Shown here piece after piece: positions 43,867-52,310 of a stretch of DNA of 64,000 nucleotides. Source of the stretch: Ulvibacter antarcticus (GTDB lineage Bacteria > Bacteroidota > Bacteroidia > Flavobacteriales > Flavobacteriaceae); NCBI RefSeq assembly GCF_003688405.1, contig NZ_REFC01000011.1, forward strand, positions 248,001-312,000, in the 5' to 3' direction. Both the position numbers and the translations under genes were made by a program. The notes beneath the pieces are model-generated. The model did not search any database and was not told the origin of the DNA. It saw only the letters and a list, made by a program, of their open reading frames with translations. Every line of letters starts with the position of its first letter. Positions within the stretch are counted from its first letter, which is position 1.

Positions 43867-44757
43867 TCAAGACGAAAGTCCCATTATATACTTTTTGGGT
43901 GTAGTACCATATTTCTTTTTGAATGCTGCAATAAAATGGCTTGCAGTGCTGTAACCTACTTTTAGTCCAACCTCGTTTACATTATGAGAACCTGTTGCAA
44001 GTAGCTGTCTGGCAATTTCCATTTTATAGTCGAACAAAAAGCTAAACACAGAATCACCGTAAATTTGTTTAAAACCTTCTTTTAATCTATTGAGTGGAAG
44101 GTTAATCTCTTCGGAAAGTTCCTGGAGTGTTGGAGGTTCTGCCATTCTTAAAATGATAATCTGCTTCGCTTTTTTAATTTTTGCTACGTTTTCTTCATCA
44201 ATTAAAAACGGACATTGCTCAACATCCACATCTGCTGGCCTATTAAAATACAAGCTCAATAACTCGTAAGCTTTTGCTTTGAAATAGAGCGGTTTTACTG
44301 AAGGATGGAGGTTGTAATTCATTAATTGATTAAGGACAATCGACGACGAAGGAGATATAGGCGCATCCTTGTAGTACTTCCTGTCTTTGTTCTCATCACT
44401 TAGAAAGGTTATATAATTGGCTTCGGAAGAAAAGAGACCGTGAAATTTCTTGATAGGTAGTAATACTGAAATCACCCAGGAATGTGAATTCACCTGAAGG
44501 TTTAATGGGAGATCGCGTTGAGGGTTATAAAGCAGTAACGAATTATCCTCATTCAATGCTAAAATATAATTTCCATCATTAAAAATAAAACTTGCGGAAC
44601 CCTTTAAACAAAAATGAAACTGCACAAAATCTGAACCTACTTCCCTAGTAAATACCTGACTATCATCGGTTTCGTTGTTAAATTTTAAAATAAAGAAGCC
44701 GTCCTCAACACTGATTTCCTCGTAAAAACTTTGAGCGACATTTTTTTCAGAAAACAT
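43867..44757 (-). CDS. AraC-family transcriptional regulator beside hemA
   Basis: 296 aa. A cupin-like N-terminal half (FVQFHFCLKGSASFIFNDGNYIL) is followed by the two-HTH AraC domain: LQELSEEINLPLNRLKEGFKQIYG, then NVNEVGLKVGYSTASHFIAAFKKKYGTTPKKY. It is divergent from hemA across a 189 base spacer that contains an 18 bp palindrome, and upstream of hemH on the same strand. The position suggests that it controls haem synthesis in response to an unknown ligand; this is inference from context. Confidence 0.87.
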   Translation of the reverse strand: MFSEKNVAQSFYEEISVEDGFFILKFNNETDDSQVFTREVGSDFVQFHFCLKGSASFIFNDGNYILALNEDNSLLLYNPQRDLPLNLQVNSHSWVISVLLPIKKFHGLFSSEANYITFLSDENKDRKYYKDAPISPSSSIVLNQLMNYNLHPSVKPLYFKAKAYELLSLYFNRPADVDVEQCPFLIDEENVAKIKKAKQIIILRMAEPPTLQELSEEINLPLNRLKEGFKQIYGDSVFSFLFDYKMEIARQLLATGSHNVNEVGLKVGYSTASHFIAAFKKKYGTTPKKYIMGLSS

Positions 44758-44840
44758 ACTGATGTTATATTATATTATTTAGAATTGTTCTAGATAAAGG
44801 ATGTGAATTACCCTCTTTAAACAGCGAAATTAGGGGATTT

Positions 44841-44858
44841 ATATGATATTTATCATAT
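44841..44858. promoter_or_regulatory. Palindromic operator candidate between the AraC regulator and hemA
   Basis: ATATGATA-TT-TATCATAT is a perfect 8 bp inverted repeat with a 2-base spacer, located 83 bases from the regulator start and 88 bases before hemA. It could bind the divergent regulator or a Fur/Crp-type protein. Confidence 0.45.
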
Positions 44859-44927
44859 TTTAATAAAAATTAACAGCCTGCGACACTATTGATACCGCTA
44901 GCGTTACTTTTTCAAGAAAATTGCTTT

Positions 44928-44935
44928 TACTTTTG
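44928..44935 (+). promoter_or_regulatory. Bacteroidota-type -7 element of the hemA operon
   Basis: TACTTTTG matches TAnnTTTG and lies 11 bases before the hemA ATG, giving a very short leader. Confidence 0.5.
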
Positions 44936-44946
44936 CCTCGTTACCT

Positions 44947-46218
44947 ATGAAAATAAACGGCAATCGACATATTTCATCTTTGGATGAAGGAAATTTCTAC
45001 GCAATTGGACTTAATTATAAAAAGGCCGATGCAGTAACTAGAGGTCATTTTAGTATAAGTGAAACTGCTCAGCAGAATATATTGTCACATGCTAAAGATG
45101 AAGGGATTGTGACTTTGTCTGTAATATCTACATGTAATCGCACCGAACTTTACGGAATTGCAAAACACCCTTATCAAATTATAAAATTACTCTGTGAGTA
45201 CACAAACGGTACAGTAGAAGAATTTGAAAAAGTAGCATATATTCACAAAAATAAGGACGCAGTTTCCCATCTTTTTAAGGTAGGTACAGGCCTTGACAGT
45301 CAGATTCTTGGTGACTTTGAGATTATTAGTCAGTTACGTAAAAGCTTCAGGGCATCCAAAAATGCCGGACTTATGAATCCATACTCCGAGCGTTTGGCGA
45401 ATGCTGTTATCCAGGCAAGTAAAAAGATCAAAAACGAGACTGAAATCTCAAGTGGTGCAACTTCAGTAAGTTTCGCTGCAGTGCAATATATTATGGCACG
45501 TGTTCCATACGTTTCAGAAAAGAACATCCTTCTTTTCGGAACAGGAAAAATTGGAAGAAACACCTGTGAAAATTTAATAAAGCATACCAAGAACGAACAT
45601 ATCACACTTATAAATCGCACAAAGGATAAGGCCGAAAAGATTGCAGGAAAGTTCAATCTTGTTGTAAAGGATTACGCAAACATTCAAAGTGAAATCGCGC
45701 AAACTGATGTGATGATCGTTGCAACCGGTGCTCAACAGCCAACAATCTCTAAAGAGTTACTTTACCTTAAAAGACCTCTTCTTATTCTGGATCTCTCTAT
45801 ACCGAAGAATGTTTCAGATAATGTAAAGGAAAATGAATTAGTGACCTTGGTTCATTTAGACGACTTATCTACAGTAACGGATAAGACCTTAGAACATCGG
45901 GCATCTCAGATTCCGAAGGCAGAAAAAATTATTTCCGAAGTTGAAATGGAATTCAATGCTTGGGCGGAAAACAGAAAATTCGCACCTACTATCAAAGCAC
46001 TAAAAATAAAGCTCGCCGAGATAAAATCGGGAGAAATTGATTATCAAAGAAGGAAAATAGCCGATTTCAACGAAGAACAAGCCGAAATAATTAGCAATCG
46101 CATAATTCAAAAAATCACAACACATTTCGCAAATCATTTAAAAGACGATACTATTTCCACATCAGAAAGCGTGGAAATGATCAATAAAGTGTTTCAACTT
46201 TCAAACACTGAGTTGTGA
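44947..46218 (+). CDS. hemA: Glutamyl-tRNA reductase
   Basis: 423 aa. The catalytic cysteine lies in VISTCNRTELYG. GLDSQILGDFEIISQLRKSFRASKNAG and the NADPH domain (NILLFGTGKIGRNTCENL) follow, ending in the dimerisation helices. It reduces glutamyl-tRNA to glutamate-1-semialdehyde, the committed and normally regulated step of tetrapyrrole synthesis in organisms using the C5 path. It is the first gene of the hem operon, and its stop overlaps the hemC GTG start (GTGA). Confidence 0.96.
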   Translation: MKINGNRHISSLDEGNFYAIGLNYKKADAVTRGHFSISETAQQNILSHAKDEGIVTLSVISTCNRTELYGIAKHPYQIIKLLCEYTNGTVEEFEKVAYIHKNKDAVSHLFKVGTGLDSQILGDFEIISQLRKSFRASKNAGLMNPYSERLANAVIQASKKIKNETEISSGATSVSFAAVQYIMARVPYVSEKNILLFGTGKIGRNTCENLIKHTKNEHITLINRTKDKAEKIAGKFNLVVKDYANIQSEIAQTDVMIVATGAQQPTISKELLYLKRPLLILDLSIPKNVSDNVKENELVTLVHLDDLSTVTDKTLEHRASQIPKAEKIISEVEMEFNAWAENRKFAPTIKALKIKLAEIKSGEIDYQRRKIADFNEEQAEIISNRIIQKITTHFANHLKDDTISTSESVEMINKVFQLSNTEL

Positions 46219-47126
46219 AAAAGCTGATACGAATTGGTACGCGCGATAGCGAATTAGCGCTTTGGCAGGCCAATACTGTTCAAAAAAAACTACAGAACTT
46301 AGGATATGATACCGAATTAGTCCCTGTGAAATCCACTGGCGACCTTATTTTAGACAAACCTCTTTACGAATTAGGAATTACCGGTATTTTTACAAAAACA
46401 TTGGACGTTGCCATGATTAATGGAACGGTTGATATTGCCGTTCATAGTATGAAAGATGTACCAACGCTCCTCCCAAAAGGAATTATTCAAGCAGCCGTTC
46501 TAAAACGTGCTTCTTCCGAAGATATATTAGTGACAAATGGGCCATTTGAAGTTGAAAAAAATGCTACTATCGCAACCGGAAGTTTGCGCCGTAGAGCTCA
46601 GTGGCTACATCGATATCCGCATCATAGCCTAGTAGATCTTAGAGGTAATGTAAATACCCGATTGCAAAAATTAAAGGATAACAATTGGCAAGGAGCAATT
46701 TTTGCCAAAGCAGGTTTACAAAGAATTGATGTTCTTCCTGAAAACCACACCTCATTAGATTGGATGGTCCCTGCACCTGCACAAGGAGCGATGGTTATAG
46801 TTTCCATGAAGAATGATGATTATTGTAAAGAAGCTACTTCTAATTTAAACGATTTCGATTCAGAAGTTTGCACCCAAATAGAACGTGATTTCCTTCGGAC
46901 TTTAGAAGGTGGTTGCACGGCTCCTATTGGTGCTCTGGCAGAAATAATAGATGACGAAATACGATTTAAAGGAGTGCTATTTTCCCTTGACGGGCAAACT
47001 AAACTGGAAATTGAAAAAGTAGTTCAAATTGATAATTATAAAGATTTCGGTGCAGAATGTGCCCAAAGTATTTTAAATAATGGCGGGAAGGAAATGATGC
47101 GGCTAATTAAATTAGAAACTAAGTAG
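46215..47126 (+). CDS. hemC: Hydroxymethylbilane synthase (porphobilinogen deaminase)
   Basis: 303 aa. Signatures: IRIGTRDSELALWQA, AVHSMKDVPT, ATGSLRRRAQW, LRGNVNTRLQKL and the dipyrromethane-cofactor cysteine in EGGCTAPIGA. It joins four porphobilinogen units. The start is GTG at 46215, overlapping the hemA stop by 4 bases. The TAG stop (47124-47126) directly abuts the left end of the DUF559 element, which separates it from hemD. Confidence 0.96.
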   Translation: MKKLIRIGTRDSELALWQANTVQKKLQNLGYDTELVPVKSTGDLILDKPLYELGITGIFTKTLDVAMINGTVDIAVHSMKDVPTLLPKGIIQAAVLKRASSEDILVTNGPFEVEKNATIATGSLRRRAQWLHRYPHHSLVDLRGNVNTRLQKLKDNNWQGAIFAKAGLQRIDVLPENHTSLDWMVPAPAQGAMVIVSMKNDDYCKEATSNLNDFDSEVCTQIERDFLRTLEGGCTAPIGALAEIIDDEIRFKGVLFSLDGQTKLEIEKVVQIDNYKDFGAECAQSILNNGGKEMMRLIKLETK

Positions 47127-47765
47127 TCCCTCACCCCCAGCCCCTCTCCCGCTGAGAGGGGAGCTGCTGAAAATTTAATAAGATTCGGGAAGTAACCAAA
47201 TAATAAAAATCTCTCTCCCGCTGAGAGGGGAGATATAAAAAGTTTAATATGATACTGGAAGGAATCTAAATAGTAAAAATCCCTTCCGCTGAGAGGGGTG
47301 CTGTTGAAAATTTAATAAGATACGGGAAGGTTAACCATATAATAAAAACAGGTCTCCCTTTAAGATGGGTGATCTTTTAAAATTCTTTATGAAAATAACT
47401 AAAACTCAAATAGCAAGACATCTTAGGCAGGAGCAGACCGATGCCGAGATGAAGCTATGGGAAGTTTTGAGAAATCGTCAGTTTGAGAATTTAAAATTTA
47501 GGAGACAACACCCCTTGAAAGATTACATCGTAGATTTTTATTGTGATGAATTAGAGTTGGTAATTGAGTTGGACGGTGGCTATCATAATCATCCTAGTCA
47601 GCGATTCAATGATGAACAACGAGACTATCATCTTAGTTTTTTGGGATATAAAATTTTAAGATATCGAAATTCGGAGGTGTACAAAGGCCTTGTAGATATT
47701 TATAAGGACATCCAAAAAGTCAAAGATCAGTCTCCTTCTCAGCGGGAGAGGGTCGGGGTGAGGGA
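47127..47765 (+). mobile_element. 639 bp DUF559-bearing unit with terminal inverted repeats, inserted between hemC and hemD
   Basis: The unit begins TCCCTCACCCC and ends GGGGTGAGGGA, a perfect 11 bp terminal inverted repeat. Each end continues into the same hairpin (left 47141-47161 with an 8 bp perfect stem and loop CCGCT; right 47735-47753, one G-T mismatch). Inside are three tandem ~69 bp hairpin repeats and an ORF with a DUF559 nuclease domain. The left end abuts the hemC stop, and the right end lies 4 bases before the hemD ATG (47770), so the unit fills exactly the hemC-hemD junction. A solo copy of the end sequence is at 28558. No transposase is present, and no target duplication is obvious. 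Confidence 0.65.
47141..47349. repeat. Three tandem ~69 bp hairpin repeats
   Basis: Units start at 47144, 47213 and 47281 (hairpin CTCTCCCGCTGAGAGGGG, shortened in the third). Each continues with TTTAATAAGATACGGGAAGG-like and AATAATAAAAAT-like segments. A fourth, decayed unit (47353-47368) overlaps the beginning of the following open frame. Spacing is 69 and 68 bases. Confidence 0.85.
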
Positions 47766-48414
47766 CAGAATGATACTCTCCACCAAAAATCTCACTCCTA
47801 TCCAAAAGAAGCCGCTTGAGAAAACCAATATCTCGCTCACAGAATACGATGCGATTTCAGTAAAACATCTTGACTTCAAGATTCCTAAAGGAATTGAAAA
47901 CGTAATTTTTACAAGTCAGAATGCTGTAGATGCATTTTTTAAGCAGAATCCTTCAAAAGAAGATTTGGCTACGATGCGTTGCTTTTGTGTTGGCGAAAAG
48001 ACAAAAGCACTTTTGGTTAAAAACGGTCTAAAAATGGTCAAAACAGCTCAATATGGAGTAGAGTTAGCCGATTTTATAGTAGAAAAGCATAAAAATGAAA
48101 GGTTTCACTTTTTCTGCGGAAACATTCGAAGTGATGATATTCCATCAGCACTAAAAAAGGCAGAAATCGAACTTTTTGAAGTAAAAACTTACGAAACTGC
48201 GTTAAATCCGGTCAGATTTGATAAAAAATGGGACGGAATTCTATTTTTTAGTCCGAGTGGTGTGAGGAGTTTTACTTCTGAAAACAAGATTGGAAACAGT
48301 CTTTGTATTTGCATTGGAACAACAACTGCTTCCGAAGCTAAAAAATATACGGATAAAGTCGTAGTTTCAGAGACTACAACCATTGAAAGTGTTATTGACA
48401 AAATAACGAAATAG
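47389..48414 (+). CDS. hemD: DUF559 nuclease domain fused to uroporphyrinogen-III synthase (HemD)
   Basis: 341 aa from ATG 47389; an ATG at 47365 adds 8 residues. Residues 1-110 are a complete DUF559 domain (TDAEMKLWEVLR, FRRQHPLKDYIVDFYCDELELVIELDGGYHN, LGYKILRYRNSEV), a Vsr-like PD-(D/E)XK fold. A linker SPSQRERVGVRDR is the translation of the inverted-repeat end of the element. From ATG 47770 onward 214 residues form a normal-length HemD (ILSTKNLTPIQ, VIFTSQNAVDAFF, FFCGNIRSDDIP, ILFFSPSGVRSF, CIGTTTASEAKKY). HemD closes hydroxymethylbilane to uroporphyrinogen III and is essential for haem. GAGGGA lies 8 bases before 47770, so HemD may also be translated alone. Confidence 0.85.
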   Translation: MKITKTQIARHLRQEQTDAEMKLWEVLRNRQFENLKFRRQHPLKDYIVDFYCDELELVIELDGGYHNHPSQRFNDEQRDYHLSFLGYKILRYRNSEVYKGLVDIYKDIQKVKDQSPSQRERVGVRDRMILSTKNLTPIQKKPLEKTNISLTEYDAISVKHLDFKIPKGIENVIFTSQNAVDAFFKQNPSKEDLATMRCFCVGEKTKALLVKNGLKMVKTAQYGVELADFIVEKHKNERFHFFCGNIRSDDIPSALKKAEIELFEVKTYETALNPVRFDKKWDGILFFSPSGVRSFTSENKIGNSLCICIGTTTASEAKKYTDKVVVSETTTIESVIDKITK

Positions 48415-48446
48415 AAAAAAGTAGAATAATTAAAAGGCCTCAGATT

Positions 48447-48454
48447 AAGGAGGA
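48447..48454 (+). promoter_or_regulatory. Canonical Shine-Dalgarno of hemE
   Basis: AAGGAGGA lies 6 bases before the hemE ATG. Strong SD sites are rare in Bacteroidota, and most genes in this window have none, so this one stands out and fixes the start. Confidence 0.75.
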
Positions 48455-48460
48455 ATTGAT

Positions 48461-49492
48461 ATGATAAAAAACGATTTATTTTTAAGAGCACTAAAAGGTG
48501 AAACTGTAGACAGACCACCGGTTTGGATGATGCGTCAAGCAGGTCGCTATCTCCCGGAATTTATGGAAATAAAGGCCAAATACGACTTCTTTACTCGTTG
48601 TCAGACTCCAGAATTGGCCAGTGAAATCACCGTTCAACCCATTCGAAGATACGGAATGGATGCGGCTATTCTCTTTTGTGATATCCTCGTGATTCCGCAA
48701 GCAATGAATATTCATGTGGAGATGAAGCCTGGTATTGGTCCATGGCTTCCTAACCCAATTCGTACAAAAAAAGATCTTGAAAGAGTGATTGTACCCGATA
48801 TTCATGAAACTTTGGGCTATGTGATGGAAGCTATCAAAATGACGAAGGAAAAACTCAATGATGATATTCCGTTGATTGGATTCGCTGGAAGTCCGTGGAC
48901 GATTCTGTGTTATTGCGTACAAGGACAAGGCAGCAAGAATTTCGATATAGCCAAAGGATTTTGTTTTACGAACCCTATTGAGGCACACGAATTACTTCAG
49001 AAAATAACAGATACCACCATACTTTATCTAAAGGAAAAAGTTAAGGCCGGTGTGAATGCCGTTCAGTTGTTTGATAGTTGGGGAGGGATGTTGTCTCCGG
49101 TGGATTATCAGGAATTTAGCTGGCAATATATACAGCAGATTATTGATGCCTTGAAGGATGAGACTCAGGTCATAGCGTTTGGTAAAGGCTGCTGGTTCGC
49201 GTTGGATACTATGGCGAAAAGTGGTGCGGCTGCTTTAGGGATTGACTGGACTTGTTCTGCAAGAAATGCGCGTTACTTAACTGGTGGCAAGATCACTTTA
49301 CAAGGAAATTTTGATCCTGTTAGGCTGTTAAGCCCTCCAAAAACGATAAAGAAAATGGTGAAAGAGATGATTGATGACTTCGGAAAAGACCGATATATTG
49401 TAAATTTAGGCCACGGAATTTTACCAAATATACCTGTTGAAAACGCAGGAGCATTTATTGAAGCGGTAAAAGAATATAAATCGGAAGCTTGA
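48461..49492 (+). CDS. hemE: Uroporphyrinogen decarboxylase
   Basis: 343 aa. Signatures [55 protein letters not shown] and [16 protein letters not shown], with the invariant Arg and Asp residues. It removes four carboxyl groups to give coproporphyrinogen III. It follows hemD by 46 bases and has a strong SD. Its TGA stop overlaps the TTG start of the next gene. Confidence 0.96.
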   Translation: MIKNDLFLRALKGETVDRPPVWMMRQAGRYLPEFMEIKAKYDFFTRCQTPELASEITVQPIRRYGMDAAILFCDILVIPQAMNIHVEMKPGIGPWLPNPIRTKKDLERVIVPDIHETLGYVMEAIKMTKEKLNDDIPLIGFAGSPWTILCYCVQGQGSKNFDIAKGFCFTNPIEAHELLQKITDTTILYLKEKVKAGVNAVQLFDSWGGMLSPVDYQEFSWQYIQQIIDALKDETQVIAFGKGCWFALDTMAKSGAAALGIDWTCSARNARYLTGGKITLQGNFDPVRLLSPPKTIKKMVKEMIDDFGKDRYIVNLGHGILPNIPVENAGAFIEAVKEYKSEA

Positions 49493-49977
49493 AGATTTGG
49501 GCAAGGATACAAAGTTTAAGTTTCGGACAGCTTTGGAAACTGCTAGTCGTTTTTCTGAAGCATCCGTTATATATCTTACCAACAATTCGAGCAACCAAAG
49601 AAACCATGGAAACTTGCAATATTCTTTTTGGAGATGCGCATTTTAGAAGTGGTAAAGCAAATGCATTTCGTCATGCCTATTGGAATTTCATGATTTGCAA
49701 GAATTCGATGAAATTCTACAAAAACGATCAAATATCAACCAATTGGGCCGAAAAATTCACGAATTTGTATGAAAAAGTAACTCAAAACGAGAAACTTGAT
49801 CAGATTATGGATTTCCATAATAACAAAGTCGGACGAATGGTGTTTTTGAAGAAATATGATCTAAACAAGCAAGAAATCACTGATTTATTGATGAAAATGA
49901 GTCAAAAAGCTATTAAATTCGAGGAAACGGATACATTAAATATAGATTCTGAACAGTTAATTTATATTGAAGATTAA
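49489..49977 (+). CDS. DUF6973-like protein of unknown function
   Basis: 162 aa. It starts with TTG at 49489, overlapping the hemE stop (TTGA); no ATG fits before residue 40. The core [23 protein letters not shown]...[10 protein letters not shown]...[13 protein letters not shown] has conserved His/Asn/Asp residues ([16 protein letters not shown]), as in a small family that I recall as DUF6973. These look like a metal or catalytic site. In the hem operon it lies between hemE and the EI24 gene. Role unknown. Confidence 0.65.
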   Translation: MKIWARIQSLSFGQLWKLLVVFLKHPLYILPTIRATKETMETCNILFGDAHFRSGKANAFRHAYWNFMICKNSMKFYKNDQISTNWAEKFTNLYEKVTQNEKLDQIMDFHNNKVGRMVFLKKYDLNKQEITDLLMKMSQKAIKFEETDTLNIDSEQLIYIED

Positions 49978-49987
49978 CAAAAGCTGT

Positions 49988-50767
49988 ATGATAAAAAATA
50001 TTCTAAAAGGTATTAAGGCTTACACTGGAACTTTCAAATTGATATCCAAACTTGGAATATGGAAATATTTCGGGGTACCTATGCTAATTAGTTTTCTTAC
50101 CGCCACCCTAATAGGTTTTTCAGCCTGGGGCTGGTCTGATAATATTGGGAGTGTCATTGCAAAGATCTGGTTTTGGGAATGGGGTTCTGAAACATTTAGA
50201 ACAATTAGCGACATTATTGGTGGTTTCGCCATTGTGGCAATCGGGCTTATTCTATACAAACATATAGTGATGGCATTAAGCGCTCCTTTTATGAGTCCTG
50301 TTTCCGAAAAAATTGAAGCCCATTTATTGGGTGTGAATCATGTGCATCGAGATACTACCAATGCAGCGCAGCTATGGCGTGGCGTTCGAATCAACGTGCG
50401 AAATCTATGCATGGAACTGCTGCTCACGATTCCTATTTTATTACTAAGTCTAATTCCGGTGGTGAACATAATTACCTCCATACTTTTGTTCTTAGTGCAA
50501 TCATATTATGCAGGATTCGGAAACATGGATTATACCTTGGAGCGTCATTTTAAGTATGATGAAAGCATCCGTTTTGTAAAGAAAAACAAAGGAATTGCCA
50601 TTGGAAACGGGGTTGTGTTTATGGCGATGTTGCTTATTCCAATCGTCGGAATTATATTAGTTTTGCCACTTTCGGTTACAGCGTCAACCACCGAAACTGT
50701 TCGCCTAATAAAAGAATCTGGCAGATTAAAAACTCCCGAAATCCTTCAGAAAGAATCGAATGTATAA
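49988..50767 (+). CDS. EI24-domain membrane protein (CysZ-like)
   Basis: 259 aa from the ATG at 49988, chosen over an upstream TTG. It has about five membrane segments (FGVPMLISFLTATLIGFSAWGW; GGFAIVAIGLILYKHIVMALS; LLLTIPILLLSLIPVVNIITSILLFL; GNGVVFMAMLLIPIVGIILVLPL). APFMSPVSEKIEAHLLG is the EI24/CysZ hallmark. CysZ transports sulfate in enteric bacteria; the role of flavobacterial homologues is not established. Its end overlaps the GNAT gene by 8 bases, inside the hem operon. Confidence 0.82.
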   Translation: MIKNILKGIKAYTGTFKLISKLGIWKYFGVPMLISFLTATLIGFSAWGWSDNIGSVIAKIWFWEWGSETFRTISDIIGGFAIVAIGLILYKHIVMALSAPFMSPVSEKIEAHLLGVNHVHRDTTNAAQLWRGVRINVRNLCMELLLTIPILLLSLIPVVNIITSILLFLVQSYYAGFGNMDYTLERHFKYDESIRFVKKNKGIAIGNGVVFMAMLLIPIVGIILVLPLSVTASTTETVRLIKESGRLKTPEILQKESNV

Positions 50768-51290
50768 GTCAGACACATTTTCCATATTCGCACTCAAAGC
50801 TGACGATGCTTATAATTTAAATGCTCTGATTCTTGAGAATATGGATCACTTCGGAAAGTATCTGCCAATTACGGTATCAAAGAACTTAACCGTAAAAGCT
50901 TCCGAAGCATACATTCAGAAGAAAAAAGAAGAGTATGTCAAAAAAACCTGTATTACTTTCGGTATAGAAGAAAGTCAGACAGGGAAAATAGCCGGGCTCA
51001 TCATATTAAAGAATATTGAACTTAAGAAGAAAGAAGCTGAGTTTGCCTATTGCATGGCGGCCTCATTTGGAGGGAGAGGTTGGATGTCAATGGCTGTAGA
51101 AAAAATGATAGAATATGCCCAAGATGAATTTGGCATTGCTCACTTTAAAGTTATTACACACAAAACCAATATAGGAAGTTGCAAAGTGGCCGAAAAAACT
51201 GGTTTTATTTGGAAGAAAACATTATTAAAAGAGTTTAGACCAAAGAATTTTGCACCGATGGATATGGAATTATATGAACGCTCCTTATGA
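50760..51290 (+). CDS. GNAT-family acetyltransferase (RimJ/RimL type)
   Basis: 176 aa. GNAT fold: LILENMDHFGKYLPI at the start, FGIEESQTGKIAGLIILKNI, the acetyl-CoA loop region FGGRGWMSMAVEKMIEYAQDEFG and FKVITHKTNIGSCKVAEKTGFIWK, matching the ribosomal-protein Nalpha-acetyltransferase group. The substrate is unknown. It overlaps the preceding gene by 8 bases and hemF by 4 (ATGA), so translation is coupled along the operon. Confidence 0.85.
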   Translation: MYKSDTFSIFALKADDAYNLNALILENMDHFGKYLPITVSKNLTVKASEAYIQKKKEEYVKKTCITFGIEESQTGKIAGLIILKNIELKKKEAEFAYCMAASFGGRGWMSMAVEKMIEYAQDEFGIAHFKVITHKTNIGSCKVAEKTGFIWKKTLLKEFRPKNFAPMDMELYERSL

Positions 51291-52189
51291 AAGATAAATT
51301 TGTCGCATACATACGTGAATTACAAAATGTCATCACTTCAGGATTAGAAGCAGTTGATGGCAACGCCAAATTCAAAGAAGACATTTGGAAAAGACCTGAA
51401 GGCGGTGGCGGCCAATCACGAGTCATTGAGAATGGTGAAGTATTTGAAAAAGGCGGTGTAAATATTAGCGAAGTACACGGAAAACTTTCGGAGTCTATGC
51501 AACAATATTTCGGAGTAAAAGATGCCGATTTCTTTGCTTGTGGTCTAAGTCTTGTATTACACCCAACTAATCCATTTATACCTACAGTACATGCAAATTG
51601 GCGTTATTTCGAAATGTATGATGCAAGTGGTAATATCGTCGATCAATGGTTTGGTGGAGGGCAGGATCTCACTCCCTACTATCTTTTTGAAGAGGACGCT
51701 AATCACTTTCATGGTGTTTGTAAAAAAGCCTGCGACGCCCATGATCCGGAGTTTTACCCAAAATATAAGAAACGTTGCGATTCTTACTTTTACAATGCGC
51801 ATCGTGAAGAAGGAAGAGGAATTGGAGGTTTGTTTTTCGATTATTTAAAACGTACCGAGAAAATGCAGATGGCAGATTGGTTTCAATTTGTAACTGAAGT
51901 AGGTGATAGTTTCCTAGATGCATATGTGCCAATTGTTGAAAAACGAATGAATATAGCTTTCACTGAAGATCAGAAAAACTGGCAAGAGATAAGAAGAGGC
52001 CGTTATGTGGAATTTAATCTAGTACATGACAAAGGAACGCTCTTCGGGCTTAAAACCAACGGAAGAATTGAAAGTATTTTGATGAGTTTACCTCCCAAAG
52101 TACAATGGGTGTACGATCATCATCCGGAAGTTGGAAGTGAGGAAGAAAAATTGATTGAAGTATTAAAAAACCCTAAAGATTGGGTGTGA
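51287..52189 (+). CDS. hemF: Oxygen-dependent coproporphyrinogen III oxidase
   Basis: 300 aa. Signatures: KFKEDIWKRPEGGGGQSRVIENGEVFEKGGVNIS, VLHPTNPFIPTVHANWRYFEMY, WFGGGQDLTPYYLFEEDANHFH and REEGRGIGGLFFDYL. It uses O2 to convert coproporphyrinogen III to protoporphyrinogen IX, so the cell has an aerobic route here; no hemN is seen in the window. It starts within the GNAT stop codon (ATGA). Confidence 0.96.
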   Translation: MKDKFVAYIRELQNVITSGLEAVDGNAKFKEDIWKRPEGGGGQSRVIENGEVFEKGGVNISEVHGKLSESMQQYFGVKDADFFACGLSLVLHPTNPFIPTVHANWRYFEMYDASGNIVDQWFGGGQDLTPYYLFEEDANHFHGVCKKACDAHDPEFYPKYKKRCDSYFYNAHREEGRGIGGLFFDYLKRTEKMQMADWFQFVTEVGDSFLDAYVPIVEKRMNIAFTEDQKNWQEIRRGRYVEFNLVHDKGTLFGLKTNGRIESILMSLPPKVQWVYDHHPEVGSEEEKLIEVLKNPKDWV

Positions 52190-52222
52190 ATTAAGTTAAC
52201 AGTTCTCTTAATAAATAACAAG

Positions 52223-52288
52223 TCCCCTCGAGCGCAGTCGAGAGGTTAGCACATGATGATTATTTAGGTCTCAACTGCGCTCGACCGG
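52223..52288. repeat. Inverted pair of an intergenic repeat between hemF and hemB
   Basis: TCGAGCGCAGT (52228-52238) is the exact reverse complement of ACTGCGCTCGA (52274-52284), with similar flanks (CCCC... and ...CCGG). The left arm is itself a hairpin (CCTCGA with TCGAGAGG). I recall the string TCTCGACTGCGCTCGA as a common flavobacterial intergenic repeat. It may form a cruciform or attenuate read-through into hemB. Confidence 0.75.
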
Positions 52289-52310
52289 ACAAAACAGAAA
52301 CTTATAACTC

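Noticed and set aside
47141-47349. Tandem repeats as a CRISPR array
   Set aside because: The whole 69 bp unit, not just a short repeat, is conserved, there are no variable spacers of fixed length, and no cas genes are near.
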